A DNA stretch of 64,000 bases from Paractinoplanes ovalisporus (GTDB lineage: Bacteria > Actinomycetota > Actinomycetes > Mycobacteriales > Micromonosporaceae): the NCBI RefSeq assembly GCF_016834655.1, contig NZ_JAENHP010000003.1, positions 372,001 to 436,000 of the forward strand, given 5' to 3'. The notes beneath the pieces were generated by a model. The model saw only the letters and a list, made by a program, of their open reading frames with translations. It ran no database searches and had not been told where the DNA came from. Positions 9,395 through 19,041 of this stretch are shown piece after piece (the stretch's first letter is position 1; every line of letters starts with the position of its first letter). The position numbers and the translations under genes were made by a program.

Positions 9395-11388
9395 TGATCA
9401 CCTATTCCCGGGACGACGACGGCATCGTCACGCTCACCCTGGACGACCCCGGCCAGTCGGCCAACACCATGAACGCGACGTATGTGGCCGCCATGTCGGC
9501 CGCCGTCGACCGGCTGCACGCCGAGCGCGACACCGTGACCGGCGTGATCGTGACCAGCGCCAAGAAGACGTTCTTCGCCGGCGGCGACCTGCCCTCGATG
9601 GCCCGGGCCACGCCCGAGGACGCCCCCGCCCTGTTCAAGCTGCTCAGCACGATCAAAGGGGACTTCCGGCGCCTCGAGACGTACGGGCGTCCGGTCGTCG
9701 CTGCGATCAACGGCGCCGCGCTCGGCGGAGGCCTGGAGGTGGCGCTCGCCTGCCACCACCGGATCGCGCTCGACACCCCCGGCACCCGGCTCGGCTTCCC
9801 CGAGGTGACGCTCGGCCTGCTGCCCGGCGCGGGCGGGGTGACCCGTACGGTCCGGATGCTCGGCCTCGCCCCGGCGCTGACCACCTGGCTGCTCACCGGC
9901 CGCCGTTACCGCCCGGCCGACGCCCTCGCCCACGGCTTGGTCGACGCGCTCGCCTCCACCCCGGCCGAGATGCTGACCCAGGCCCGCGAGTGGATCCTGG
10001 CCAACCCCGACGCCGCCCAGCCCTGGGACCGCGAGGGCTACCGGATCCCCGGCGGCCTGCCCGCGGCCCAGCTCCCGGCCTATCCGGCCACCCTGCGCAA
10101 ACAGCTCAAGGGCGCCTCGCTGCCCGCACCCGAGAAGATCCTGGCCACCGCCGTCGAGGGCGCGCAGGTCGATTTCGAGACGGCCCAGGTGATCGAGACC
10201 CGCCACCTGATCACGCTGCTCACCGGCCGGATCGCCAAGAACATGATCGGGGCGCTGTTCTTCGACATGCGCGCGGTCAACGGCGGCCTGGCCCGCCCGG
10301 CGGTCGAGGTGCCGCCGGCGACGCGGGTGGCGGTGCTGGGCGCGGGCATGATGGGCGCCGGCATCGCCCAGGCCTGCGCCAAGGCCGGCCTGCCGGTCGT
10401 GGTCAAGGACGTCACGCCCGAACTCGCGGCCCGGGCCGCCGGTCCCGGCATCACCACCACCGCCGACGTGGCCGACCTGGCCGGCTGCGACGTGGTGATC
10501 GAGGCCGTGTTCGAAGACCCGGCCCTCAAGCGGGACGTGTTCGCCGAGGTGCTGCCGGTGGTCGCGCCGGATGCGCTGCTCGCCTCGAACACGTCGACGC
10601 TGCCGATCACCGGTCTGGCCGAGGGTGTGTCCCGGCCGGGCGACTTCATCGGCATGCACTTCTTCTCACCGGTGGGCAAGATGCCGCTGCTCGAGATCGT
10701 GGTCGGCGCCCGGACCTCGGACGCGGCCGTGGCGCGCGCGTTCGACCTGGGGCGGCGCATCGGCAAGACACCGATCGTGGTCAACGACGGGCGCGGCTTC
10801 TTCACCAGCCGGGTCATCGGCACGTTCATCGACGAGGCGATCGGCATGCTGGCCGAAGGGGTGCCGGCGCCCTCGATCGAGCACGCGGCGCTGCAGGCCG
10901 GCTACCCGACCGGTCCCCTGGCCCTGGCCGACGAGGTCAGCCTGACGCTGGTGCAGCGGATCCGCCGCCAGTTCGAGGCCGCGTCCGACTCGTACGAGCG
11001 GCTGCCGTCGCACGAACTGGTCGACGCGATGGTCGACAAGCACGACCGTCCGGGCCGCTCGTCCGGGCGCGGTTTTTACGCGTACGGGGAAGAGAAACGC
11101 ACCGGACTCTGGGACGGCCTGGTGTCTCTGGCCACGCCGGAAGGCCGCTCGGTGCCCCTGGCGGATCTGCGGGACCGGTTCCTGTTCGCCGAGGCGCTCG
11201 ACGCGCAGCGCTGCCTGGCCGAGGGTGTGCTGCGCACCGCCGAGGACGGCAACATCGGCTCGATCCTCGGCATCGGCTATCCGGCCTGGACCGGCGGGGT
11301 GCTGCGGTTCGCCGACCAGCACGACGACTTCCGCGGGCGGGCGGCCGAGCTGGCGGCCCGCTACGGCGACCGGTTCGCACCCGTATGA
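9394..11388 (+). CDS. fadB: Enoyl-CoA hydratase/3-hydroxyacyl-CoA dehydrogenase fusion
   Basis: The protein is 664 residues, and its ATG overlaps the thiolase stop (TGATG). The N-terminal crotonase domain (1-~270) has FFAGGDL and NGAALGGGLEVALA (oxyanion hole). The 3-hydroxyacyl-CoA dehydrogenase domain begins with VAVLGAGMMGAGIAQ (NAD-binding GxGxxG). Later motifs HFFSPVGKMPLLEIV and GKTPIVVNDGRGFFTSR carry the catalytic His and NAD/substrate contacts. The stretch between VVVKDV and CDVVIEAVFED is roughly 25 residues shorter than I recall for mycobacterial and streptomycete FadB, so part of the Rossmann-fold helices may be missing. Activity is likely but should be checked. Confidence 0.92.
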
Positions 11389-12461
11389 CCGCGCTCTCCG
11401 GCATCCGCGTGGTCGAGCTGGCCGGCCTGGCCCCCGGGCCGTTCGGCTGCATGATGCTGGCCGACCTCGGCGCCGACGTGGTGCGGGTGGATCGTCCCGG
11501 CGGCTCGGGGATGCCGCCGGGACCGCTCGACCGCAACCGCCGCACGGTCACCATCGACCTCAAGACTCCCGCCGGCGTCGGGGAGCTGCTGAGCCTGACC
11601 GAGCGGGCCGACGTGCTGGTCGAGGGCTACCGGCCCGGCGTCGCCGAGCGTCTCGGGTTCGGCCCCGCGGTGTGCTTCGAGCGGAACCCCGGCCTGGTGT
11701 ACGCGCGGATGACCGGCTGGGGGCAGGAGGGACCCCTCGCCGCGCGGGCCGGCCACGACATCGACTACATCGCGCTGGCCGGAGCCCTGGAACCGCTGGG
11801 CCGGGCCGGGGAACGCCCGCACGCGCCGCTCAACCTGCTCGGGGACTTCGCCGGCGGCGGGATGCTGCTGGCCGTCGGGGTGCTCGCGGCCCTGGTCGAA
11901 CGGTCACGGTCCGGGCGGGGACAGGTGGTCGACGCGGCCATGGTCGACGGGTCGGCGCTGCTCACGACATTCCTGCACGGCCTGATCGACAGCGGCCTGT
12001 GGCACGGCGGGCGCGGCGCGAACATGCTCGACGGCGGGGCGCCCTTCTACGACACGTACGAGACCTCCGACGGCGGTTTCATGGCGGTCGGGGCCATCGA
12101 GCCCGCGTTCTACCAGGCGCTGCTGACCGGGCTCGGGCTCGGGGATCAAGAGCTTCCTTCCCCGTACGAGGAAACGGGGTGGCCGGTCCTCCGGAGCACC
12201 TTCGAAGCGCGTTTCCGCACCCGCACCCGGGACGAGTGGACGTCGATCTTCGCGGGGCTCGACGCCTGTGTCGCGCCCGTGCTCACCCCCGCCGAGGCGC
12301 CCGCCCACCCGCACAACCGGGAGCGCCGGGCCTTCGTCGACGTGTCCGGGCTCACCCAGCCCGCCCCGGCGCCACGCTTCGGCCGTACGCCCGCCAAAGA
12401 TCCACAACCCCCGGCTGAGGCGACCGTCACCCAGGTGCTGGATGGTTGGACTCTCAAGTAA
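11385..12461 (+). CDS. Family III CoA-transferase / alpha-methylacyl-CoA racemase
   Basis: The protein is 358 residues, with a 4-nt ATGA overlap with the preceding gene. Family motifs include IRVVELAGLAPGPF, MLADLGADVVRVD, DVLVEGYRPGVAERLG and LNLLGDFAGGGM, the last carrying the catalytic Asp conserved in AMACR and Frc-type enzymes. Placement in a beta-oxidation operon favours epimerisation of 2-methyl-branched acyl-CoAs, so the operon may handle branched fatty acids or sterol side chains. The substrate assignment is inference. Confidence 0.9.
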   Translation: MTALSGIRVVELAGLAPGPFGCMMLADLGADVVRVDRPGGSGMPPGPLDRNRRTVTIDLKTPAGVGELLSLTERADVLVEGYRPGVAERLGFGPAVCFERNPGLVYARMTGWGQEGPLAARAGHDIDYIALAGALEPLGRAGERPHAPLNLLGDFAGGGMLLAVGVLAALVERSRSGRGQVVDAAMVDGSALLTTFLHGLIDSGLWHGGRGANMLDGGAPFYDTYETSDGGFMAVGAIEPAFYQALLTGLGLGDQELPSPYEETGWPVLRSTFEARFRTRTRDEWTSIFAGLDACVAPVLTPAEAPAHPHNRERRAFVDVSGLTQPAPAPRFGRTPAKDPQPPAEATVTQVLDGWTLK

Positions 12462-12476
12462 CCCCTGACCCGTCCG

Positions 12477-13550
12477 ATGCGAAGTCGGATGGAAACGACA
12501 CTCGACCCTTCGGTGCTGCGCCGGCGCCGCACCATCGAGGCCAACTCGGTGGTGACGCGTCTCGGCGGCGTGCTGTGCGTCTCGCTGTTCCTGGCGGGGT
12601 GGATCGGCATGCCGCACGCGCTGCTCGACGCGCCCTGGGTCCGGTTGGCCGCGATCGGCGGCCTCGCCGAGATCCTGTTCTCGGTCGTCCTGGCCGTGAT
12701 CAACCTGCGCCGCCCGAACGGTCGCCACTACGAGCGGTTCAGCACCCTCGGCGTCGTCAGCGACACCATCGCCATCGCCGGGCTGGTGGCCAGCCTGCAG
12801 GCGGCCGGGCAGACCGTCTGGCCGCTGCTGTCGATGGCCATCCTGACCGCCGCGCTGCGCAAACAACTGCCCGGGGCGCTGCTCGCATGGACGGTGACCA
12901 GCGGAATCCTGGGCGTGGCGGTCCTCGTGCACGGCGATCAGGCCATGAACCCCGGTGACCTCAGCGTGGCCGTGCTCAGCCACCTGCTGATCGCCATCCT
13001 CAGCGGCACCCAGGCCAGCGCGTACGGTCGCCAGGTCCACGAGCTCAACGCGGCCCGGCGCCAGCTGCACCACCAGGCCAGCCACGACGCGCTGACCGGC
13101 CTGCCCAACCGGGCCCGCCTGACCGCGCACGCCGATGCCCTGACCGGCCGGGCGATGGCCGTGTTGCTGCTCGACCTGAACGGTTTCAAGGCCGTCAACG
13201 ACACCCTGGGCCACGCGGCCGGCGACGTGGTGCTGCGCGCGGTCGGGGCCCGCCTGCGCGCGGCCCTGCGCGAGGGCGACCTGGCCGGCCGCATCGGCGG
13301 CGACGAGTTCGTGGTGGTGCTGGCCGACGCGTCCCCCGCGACCGCGGCCGCCCTGGCCGACCGGTTGCGGGCGCTGATCTGCGAGCCGGTCGACCTGGAC
13401 GGCCAGACCGCTTCGGTGGGCGTGAGCATCGGCGCGGCGGTGCGCGCGGCCGGGGAGGACGCCGACCTGGACGCGCTGAGCCGGGCCGCCGACGCCGCCA
13501 TGTACCGCGAAAAATCAGCCCGCCGGGCCTCGGCCGCCTCGACGAGCTGA
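12477..13550 (+). CDS. Membrane diguanylate cyclase (GGDEF)
   Basis: The protein is about 357 residues; ATG 12489 is an alternative start. About five hydrophobic helices occupy residues ~25-190 and form an unclassified membrane sensor. The C-terminal GGDEF domain has DALTGLPNR and an intact active-site motif GRIGGDEFVVVL. An inhibitory I-site (REGD) lies exactly five residues before GGDEF, so product inhibition is expected. No EAL domain is present. It should make c-di-GMP, which the PilZ-containing receptor at the left end could bind. The two are ~11 kb apart and the functional link is inference. Confidence 0.92.
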   Translation: MRSRMETTLDPSVLRRRRTIEANSVVTRLGGVLCVSLFLAGWIGMPHALLDAPWVRLAAIGGLAEILFSVVLAVINLRRPNGRHYERFSTLGVVSDTIAIAGLVASLQAAGQTVWPLLSMAILTAALRKQLPGALLAWTVTSGILGVAVLVHGDQAMNPGDLSVAVLSHLLIAILSGTQASAYGRQVHELNAARRQLHHQASHDALTGLPNRARLTAHADALTGRAMAVLLLDLNGFKAVNDTLGHAAGDVVLRAVGARLRAALREGDLAGRIGGDEFVVVLADASPATAAALADRLRALICEPVDLDGQTASVGVSIGAAVRAAGEDADLDALSRAADAAMYREKSARRASAASTS

Positions 13551-13565
13551 GGCCTGTTTCCTCAG
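13547..13565. terminator. Short hairpin between convergent genes
   Basis: CTGAGG and CCTCAG form a 6-bp stem with a 7-nt loop at the junction of the GGDEF gene and the convergent small membrane gene. It is short with no clear T-tract, so it is only a possible bidirectional terminator. Confidence 0.4.
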
Positions 13566-13714
13566 GACCGGGCGGGCGCGGTCCAGCGGTGCAGCCAGAA
13601 CAGCAGGAACGGGAACGACACGAGGCCGGCCAGATGGTCACCGTTGGTGACCCGCCAGATCACGCCGGCCAGTCCCCCGGCGACGACCACGATGACCAGC
13701 TGTCTCAGCGTCAT
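13562..13714 (-). CDS. Small membrane protein
   Basis: About 50 residues from ATG 13714; an upstream in-frame start at 13753 would add 13 residues. It consists almost entirely of two hydrophobic segments (QLVIVVVAGGLAGVIW and LVSFPFLLFWLH). It is convergent with the GGDEF gene. No known family is recognised. The composition supports a real membrane peptide, but no strong ribosome-binding site is seen. Confidence 0.5.
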   Translation of the reverse strand: MTLRQLVIVVVAGGLAGVIWRVTNGDHLAGLVSFPFLLFWLHRWTAPARS

Positions 13715-13777
13715 GATCGCATTGAAATGACGCGGCGGACGTGCCTGTCGCACACCGTGTGCGACCCGGGCGACCGG

Positions 13778-14146
13778 TCAGGGCGCGGGCGGGTGGAGCC
13801 AGCGGGCCGCGGCGGCGTACGTGTCGTCGGGGGTGTTGTTGAACGCGATCGCCGCCGCCGGAGCGTGGCGGTGCACCAGGTTGATGACGCGTTCGAACAG
13901 TTCGAGGTCGTTGCGGACGCCGCCGCCCACGACGACCACCCGCCAGGGGCGTTCGCTCAGCGCCGCGGTCACCACGGCTTCGATGTCGTCGCTGCCGTCG
14001 AGGCCGAACAGGCAGCTGGTCGCGCCCACGCCGGCCTGGGCGAAGCGGGCCATGCCGATCGCGATGCCCTCGGCCACCGGCGTGGGGTCCCACGGGCCGG
14101 GCACCCGGTGCGGATCGAGGCCGATCACGAGAACCACGGGTTCCAC
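13778..14146 (-). CDS. Conserved hypothetical protein, Rossmann-like
   Basis: The protein is 122 residues. It begins MEPVVLVIGLDPH and has alternating strands and helices, with WRVVVVGGGVR near the middle. This resembles a small nucleotide-binding-like alpha/beta fold. No catalytic motif is recognised. It is divergent from the monooxygenase-like gene with a 31-nt gap. The coding frame is convincing from composition, but the function is unknown. Confidence 0.7.
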   Translation of the reverse strand: MEPVVLVIGLDPHRVPGPWDPTPVAEGIAIGMARFAQAGVGATSCLFGLDGSDDIEAVVTAALSERPWRVVVVGGGVRNDLELFERVINLVHRHAPAAAIAFNNTPDDTYAAAARWLHPPAP

Positions 14147-14177
14147 CGGGCCAACCTAACCCAGCCGTGCCAGGATC

Positions 14178-14483
14178 ATGGTCGTGCTCTACGGATATCT
14201 GGGTTCGATGAAGACCAAGCCGGGCCACCGCGACGAGGTCGCGGCGATCCTGACCAGCGGCGCCGACGGGCTGCGGGCGGCCGGCTGCCACCTCTACGTG
14301 GTCGGTCTCGACGCGTCCGACGACGTCACGATCTGGGTGACCGAGGCGTGGGACTCCAAGGAGGCCCACGACGCGTCGCTGCAGCTGCCGGAGACCCGCG
14401 CCGCCATCGCTCAGGCCATGCCGATGCTGACCGGCGAGTTCACCAGCCAGGAGACCCGCGTCGCGGGCGGCCTCGGCGTCTGA
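14178..14483 (+). CDS. Antibiotic biosynthesis monooxygenase-type (ABM) protein
   Basis: The protein is 101 residues, a typical ABM/YgiN length. It has an N-terminal strand VVLYGYLGSMKTKPG, a central HLYVVGLDASDDVTIWVTEAW and a C-terminal helix with AMPMLTGEF. This matches the ferredoxin-like dimeric fold of quinol monooxygenases and related stress proteins. The substrate is unknown and it stands alone. Confidence 0.82.
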   Translation: MVVLYGYLGSMKTKPGHRDEVAAILTSGADGLRAAGCHLYVVGLDASDDVTIWVTEAWDSKEAHDASLQLPETRAAIAQAMPMLTGEFTSQETRVAGGLGV

Positions 14484-14574
14484 CCGCATCCGGGATCGTC
14501 CGGGATAACGGACGGCGCTCTCGTCCCGACCTAGCGTCACCCCCATCGATTCCATTCATGGGGGTGAGTTTCCG

Positions 14575-14955
14575 ATGCGTTCTCTCGTCAAGCGTGCGGT
14601 AGCGGTTCCGGCGATCGTGACGGCGGCCGTGGTGACCGGGTTCGCGGCGCCGGCCCAGGCCAGCCCGTACCCGTGCGACTACGTCGGCAGCGGTCCGAAC
14701 GAGATCTGTATCCAGCACATCAACAACCGGACCGGCGTCAACATCTGGTTCAAGAAGGTCGCCAACAGCGCCGTCACCGTCCGCTTCAGCTACTCGACCG
14801 GCTCGTGGGGCTCGTACGACAACGGCTGGTTCACGGCGTACGCGGGAAACACGTACTCGTTCGCCTGGAACAACGTCAACCCCGGCAACTGCATCACCGG
14901 CTACCTGCACACCTCGGGCGGTCAGACGTACGCGACCCGGCAGAAGTGCGTCTGA
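14575..14955 (+). CDS. Secreted small cysteine-containing protein
   Basis: The protein is 126 residues. It has a clear Sec signal peptide: a positively charged start (MRSLVKR), a hydrophobic core and an APAQA-S cleavage site near residue 29. The mature ~97 residues are rich in Tyr, Trp, Asn, Ser and Gly and contain four Cys, which could form two disulfides. The beta-rich composition suggests a small extracellular sandwich. No family is recognised. A 12-bp-stem terminator follows directly, so it is a single-gene transcript. Confidence 0.85.
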   Translation: MRSLVKRAVAVPAIVTAAVVTGFAAPAQASPYPCDYVGSGPNEICIQHINNRTGVNIWFKKVANSAVTVRFSYSTGSWGSYDNGWFTAYAGNTYSFAWNNVNPGNCITGYLHTSGGQTYATRQKCV

Positions 14956-14966
14956 GAAGAAGCGGC

Positions 14967-14996
14967 GCGGCCGGCCGGACCTCTCCGGCCGGCCGC
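14967..14996 (+). terminator. GC-rich terminator hairpin
   Basis: A perfect 12-bp inverted repeat (GCGGCCGGCCGG) with a 6-nt loop lies 12 nt after the secreted-protein stop. There is no T-run, which is common for actinobacterial terminators. Confidence 0.8.
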
Positions 14997-15072
14997 ACAT
15001 GCCGGTCAGTCCGTCATGCGTGAGGCCAATGCCCCTTGCCTTGCCCGACCGGCCGGTGACAACCCTGGACGC

Positions 15073-16521
15073 ATGGCCGACGAATCCCTCCTCGAACAAC
15101 GTCTCATCGAGGCCGTCACTCTCGGCGAACCGCTGAATCTGGCAGGTGACAGCCCGGTCGACGCCGACTCGATGAAGGCATGGGATGCCCGGCGGACGGT
15201 CCGGGCCCGGGTGCTGCGGGACATCGTGCGCGGCGTTCTCGCCCCACAACCTGATTCGCACAGGCTTCGCCTGCACGGAGTGCGCATCGACGGGCGGCTC
15301 GACCTGGAGAACCTGACCTCCGATCTCGAGCTGGAACTGACCAACTGCTACCTTCCCGATGGGCTGCTGCTGCGCGACGCCACCCTGTTCGGCCTGACCC
15401 TGGACAGATGCCTGATCGGCCAGCCACCCGGCTCGGACGACACACCGGTCGACGCCGAACGTCTCGCCGCCAGACTGCTCAGGCTGCGCAGGGCCACGGT
15501 GCGGGCCCACAACGCCGACGGTGCGGTCAACCTTTGCGACGCCCACATCACCGGCGAATTCTCCGGCGTCGGGGCACACCTGGAGAACAGATCCGGACCA
15601 GCCCTGAACGCCGACCGCCTGCGGGTCGGCGGAGAGATGATTCTGACCGGCGGCTTCGTTGCCCTCGGGGCGGGCGACAGCGGCGCGGTCCGGCTGACCG
15701 AGGCCCACATCGGCGGCCAGCTCATCGGGAACGGCGCGCACCTGGAGAACACGTCGGGCCCCGCCCTGACCGCCGACGGCCTCACCGTCGATCAGGACCT
15801 GTTCCTCGAGGACGGGTTCGAAGCTGCCGGCGCCGGTGACGCCGTGCTGGTGCTGGCGGATGTACGGGTCGGCGGCCGGCTCCAGCTGGATCTCAGCGAC
15901 GTCAACCGGGCCAGGTCGGGCGATCCCGGGCCGGTCGATCTGGACGGCCTGACCTACACCGGTATCCCGGACGTCAGACCCGACTGGGAGAGCCTGTTAC
16001 ACGACCGGACGTCGACCTACGCCGCCCAGCCCTATCAGCAGCTGGCCAGGGCCTACCGTGCCGCCGGGGACGACCGCAGGTGCCGGCGTGTCCTGATTGC
16101 CCAGCGCGACGATCGGGTTCATCGGCGGCAGATCGGGCGCTGGGAGCGGACCTGGAACCGGCTGACCAAACTCACCCTCGGCTACGGCTACCAACCGTGG
16201 CGGGCGCTTCTGGGGCTGCTGCTCGTGGTGGCGGTGTCGGTCGCGGTGAGCTGGTTCGCCGGGCGGCACGGCGGGCTGGCTCACGCCGCGACGGTGTCCC
16301 GGCCGGCCCAGCCGTGCACGGGCAGCGAACTGGTCGGCGTCGGCCTCGACCTGGGGACACCGCTGCTGAAGACCGCCGCTCGCGAATCCTGTGTGCCCAC
16401 CACTACCGGGGCCGGACCCTGGCTGACGGTCGGCGGCTGGTTCCTGCAGGTGCTGGCGTGGGCTTTCGCCGCCCTGTTCGTCGCCGGCTTCACCGGTGCC
16501 GTCCGCAAAGTCCAGTCGTAG
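15073..16521 (+). CDS. Membrane-anchored repeat protein (pentapeptide/bactofilin-like)
   Basis: About 482 residues from ATG 15073 (MADESLL). The first ~300 residues contain repeated strand-forming units such as LRLHGVRIDGRLDLENL, VNLCDAHITGEFS, VRLTEAHIGGQLI and ADVRVGGRLQLDL. These repeats suggest a beta-solenoid. A helical segment (~320-400) is followed by two membrane helices near residues 390-410 and 465-480, with two Cys in the loop between. This architecture recurs in actinomycetes as an uncharacterised membrane protein. The function is unknown and it appears monocistronic. Confidence 0.8.
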   Translation: MADESLLEQRLIEAVTLGEPLNLAGDSPVDADSMKAWDARRTVRARVLRDIVRGVLAPQPDSHRLRLHGVRIDGRLDLENLTSDLELELTNCYLPDGLLLRDATLFGLTLDRCLIGQPPGSDDTPVDAERLAARLLRLRRATVRAHNADGAVNLCDAHITGEFSGVGAHLENRSGPALNADRLRVGGEMILTGGFVALGAGDSGAVRLTEAHIGGQLIGNGAHLENTSGPALTADGLTVDQDLFLEDGFEAAGAGDAVLVLADVRVGGRLQLDLSDVNRARSGDPGPVDLDGLTYTGIPDVRPDWESLLHDRTSTYAAQPYQQLARAYRAAGDDRRCRRVLIAQRDDRVHRRQIGRWERTWNRLTKLTLGYGYQPWRALLGLLLVVAVSVAVSWFAGRHGGLAHAATVSRPAQPCTGSELVGVGLDLGTPLLKTAARESCVPTTTGAGPWLTVGGWFLQVLAWAFAALFVAGFTGAVRKVQS

Positions 16522-16544
16522 CGCCCGCCGGTCGTTCGGCCCGG

Positions 16545-17054
16545 TCAGGGTGTCACCGCGGAGCTGCTGTAACTGCCGGTCCACGCGGCCCGGGCGCCGG
16601 AGTCGCCGATGCGGTACATGCCGTAGACCCCGGCGCCGGCCGTGGCGAGCGCCGCGACGACCACGACCGCGGTCACCACCGGCGACAACGGCGCCAGGTA
16701 CGTACGGCGGCGCGGGTTCTCCACGGTGGAGCGTGACTCGCGCTGACGCCACCAGACGATCAGGGCCAGCACCGCAACCGGGATCGCGTACCAGACGGCG
16801 GTGTCGCCGAGCTCCGCGTGTTCGTGCACCAGGTCCGTGGCCGGAACGCGGGCCTGCAGCCACTCCCCCGCGCTGGTCGTCAGCGGCACCGACGCGACCA
16901 CCGCGAGCGAGAGCAGCACGTTGGGGCCGGCCAGCCGCCGCCGGACGGCCGGCCAGAGCGCGGTGGCCGCGAGGACGAGCGCGCTGAGCGGCAGGAGCAC
17001 AACGACGGCGTGCACGAGCAGGATGTGTACGGGCAGCCCGTTGACGGTGAACAT
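16545..17054 (-). CDS. DUF2231-type membrane protein
   Basis: The protein is 169 residues. ATG 17054 has GGAGGG just upstream. Four membrane helices are seen. The N-terminus NGLPVHILLVHAVVVLLP matches the Pro-x-His start of DUF2231 proteins, often found near haem and redox genes. It is divergent from the response regulator, so it is probably co-regulated with that cluster (ferric-reductase remnant and FMN-binding protein). Confidence 0.78.
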   Translation of the reverse strand: MFTVNGLPVHILLVHAVVVLLPLSALVLAATALWPAVRRRLAGPNVLLSLAVVASVPLTTSAGEWLQARVPATDLVHEHAELGDTAVWYAIPVAVLALIVWWRQRESRSTVENPRRRTYLAPLSPVVTAVVVVAALATAGAGVYGMYRIGDSGARAAWTGSYSSSAVTP

Positions 17055-17143
17055 GCGGAGCCCTCCGGGAATCGGCAAACGTGGGACGAGCGTACGGAGG
17101 GAAATCTTGGAGTTTTCCGATCTGCGCGCGGCAGGGTGGAGGC

Positions 17144-17824
17144 GTGGACGAGACGAGCACACCGGTGCCGGCGCGGGCCCTGGTGGTCGAGGACGATCGC
17201 GAGCTGGGCGACCTCTTGCTGCGGGTCTTCGGCGGGGCGGGATACGCCGCGGACCTCGCCCGTGACGGGCAGGCCGGGCTGCACCGGGGCCTGACCCGGA
17301 CGTACGACGTGCTGGTCATCGACCGCGGGCTCCCGGCGATCGAGGGCTTGGACCTGCTGGCCCGGCTGCGGCGCCGGTCGGTGACCACGCCCGCGCTGAT
17401 CCTGACCGCCCTCGGCAGCGTCGAGGACCGGGTGGCCGGGCTCGACGGCGGCGCCGAGGACTACCTGGTCAAGCCGTTCGACGTCGCCGAGCTGCTGGCC
17501 CGGGTGCGGGTGCTGCTGCGTCGCCCGGCCCGGGTGCGGGCCACCGTGGCGGTCGGCCGGGCCGAGTTCGATCTGGTGTCGCGCCGGGTCACCGACGCCG
17601 CCGGTGACGTCACCGCTCTGTCGGGCCGGGAAGCCGACCTGCTGCGCATGCTGGCCGAGGCGCCCGACCGGGTGTTCAGCCGGGCCGAGATCGTCACCCA
17701 GGTCTTCGCCGACGCGGCCGCCGAGTCGCTGGTCGACACCTATGTGCACTACCTGCGGCGCAAACTCGGCGCGGACGCGGTACGGACCGTACGCGGCGCC
17801 GGGTACACGCTGGGTGCGCTGTGA
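17144..17824 (+). CDS. OmpR/PhoB-type response regulator
   Basis: The protein is 226 residues. GTG 17144 is chosen because GGAGG lies just upstream. The receiver domain has the acidic pair in VVEDDREL, the phosphoacceptor Asp in VLVIDRGLP, and Lys in YLVKPFD. The C-terminal winged helix (~130-226) carries LSGREADLLRML and the VHYLRRKLGADAVRTVRGAGY end typical of the family. The histidine kinase gene overlaps its stop, making a classical two-component pair. Likely targets are the adjacent redox genes (inference). Confidence 0.95.
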   Translation: MDETSTPVPARALVVEDDRELGDLLLRVFGGAGYAADLARDGQAGLHRGLTRTYDVLVIDRGLPAIEGLDLLARLRRRSVTTPALILTALGSVEDRVAGLDGGAEDYLVKPFDVAELLARVRVLLRRPARVRATVAVGRAEFDLVSRRVTDAAGDVTALSGREADLLRMLAEAPDRVFSRAEIVTQVFADAAAESLVDTYVHYLRRKLGADAVRTVRGAGYTLGAL

Positions 17825-19041
17825 ACCGGCCCGACCCGGACCGGTTGCTGCTGAGCCGGGCACGGCGCACGTCGGCCGTGCAGAGCACCGCTGTCGTGAC
17901 GCTGATCCTGCTGGTGGCCGGGCTGGTGGCGGCCGTCGCCCTGGCCCGTGAGCAGCGCCGGGTCCTGGAGACCACGGTGCGGCAGACGGCCGCCACCGCC
18001 GAGGACGTCGTCGATCCCCCGTACGGGATGTGGCTGTTCGTGCGGGACGGGGACGGGCGGCTGTCGTCGACCGCGGGCGCACCGAGCGGCTTTCCCGATC
18101 TGGACGCCCTCGAGCGCGCGCAGCCGGGCAGCGCCACCTCGTCAAGTTCCGTGGACCGCGCGGGCACGGACTATCTGGTCGTCACCCAGCCCCGGGGAAC
18201 CGGCGCCGTCCAGGTGGTCGCGAGCATGGCCGGGCTGGAACAGGAACGGCACCGCACCTTGGCCGCACTCGGCGTGGCCGGGCTGATCGGTCTGGCCGCC
18301 GCGGCCGGCGCCGGGTGGTTGCTGGCCGGACGGGCGACCCGGCCGCTGGGTGAGGCCCTGGCCCGGCAACGACGTTTTGTCGCCGACGCCGGTCATGAGC
18401 TGCGCACCCCGGTCACCCAGCTGCACACCCGGGCCCAGCTGTTGCACCAGGACCTGCACGACGGGGCGCCGCCGGACCGGATGGCCGCCGACGTCGAGCA
18501 ACTGCTGGCCGGGGCCCGTCAGCTCGGCGAGATCATCGAGGATCTGCTGCTCTCGACCCGCATGGAGCACGACGCGAGCGAGGCGTCCGAGGTCGACCTG
18601 GGGGTGGTGGCGGCGGGCGCGGTGGCCGGGTTCGCCGCGAAGGCCATGGACAACGGCGTTTCGCTGGTGCTGGATCCCGACCCGGACCGCCCCTCGCTGG
18701 TGCGAGGCCGTGAGGCGGCTCTGCGCCGGGTGGTGGTGGCGCTGGTCGACAACGCGCTGAGCCATACGGCGAGCGGCGGCCAGGTGACCGTGGAGCTGCG
18801 TGAAACCCCGGGCCGCGCCGTGACGTTGACGGTGCGTGACACCGGCACGGGGTTCGACCCCGCGGACGCGGAGCGGCTGTTCGACCGTTTCGCCCGCGGC
18901 CACGGCGAACAGCGACGTTTCGGGCTCGGCCTGGCGCTGGCCCGGGAGGTCATCACCGGCCACGGCGGCACCATCGAGGCGGCCGGCGAGCCTGGCCAAG
19001 GCGCCACTTTCACCGTACGGCTTCCGGCGGCTCCGCCATGA
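17821..19041 (+). CDS. Sensor histidine kinase
   Basis: The protein is 406 residues, with a GTG start overlapping the regulator stop by 4 nt. Two membrane helices (~20-42 and ~150-172) flank a ~100-residue extracytoplasmic sensor without recognisable motifs. HisKA follows: FVADAGHELRTPVTQLH, with the phospho-accepting His. The HATPase domain has LVDNALSHTASGG, DTGTGFDP and FGLGLALAREV. There is no separate HAMP of usual length. The following ferric-reductase-like gene begins within its stop codon, so the three genes were once one operon. Confidence 0.95.
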   Translation: MNRPDPDRLLLSRARRTSAVQSTAVVTLILLVAGLVAAVALAREQRRVLETTVRQTAATAEDVVDPPYGMWLFVRDGDGRLSSTAGAPSGFPDLDALERAQPGSATSSSSVDRAGTDYLVVTQPRGTGAVQVVASMAGLEQERHRTLAALGVAGLIGLAAAAGAGWLLAGRATRPLGEALARQRRFVADAGHELRTPVTQLHTRAQLLHQDLHDGAPPDRMAADVEQLLAGARQLGEIIEDLLLSTRMEHDASEASEVDLGVVAAGAVAGFAAKAMDNGVSLVLDPDPDRPSLVRGREAALRRVVVALVDNALSHTASGGQVTVELRETPGRAVTLTVRDTGTGFDPADAERLFDRFARGHGEQRRFGLGLALAREVITGHGGTIEAAGEPGQGATFTVRLPAAPP

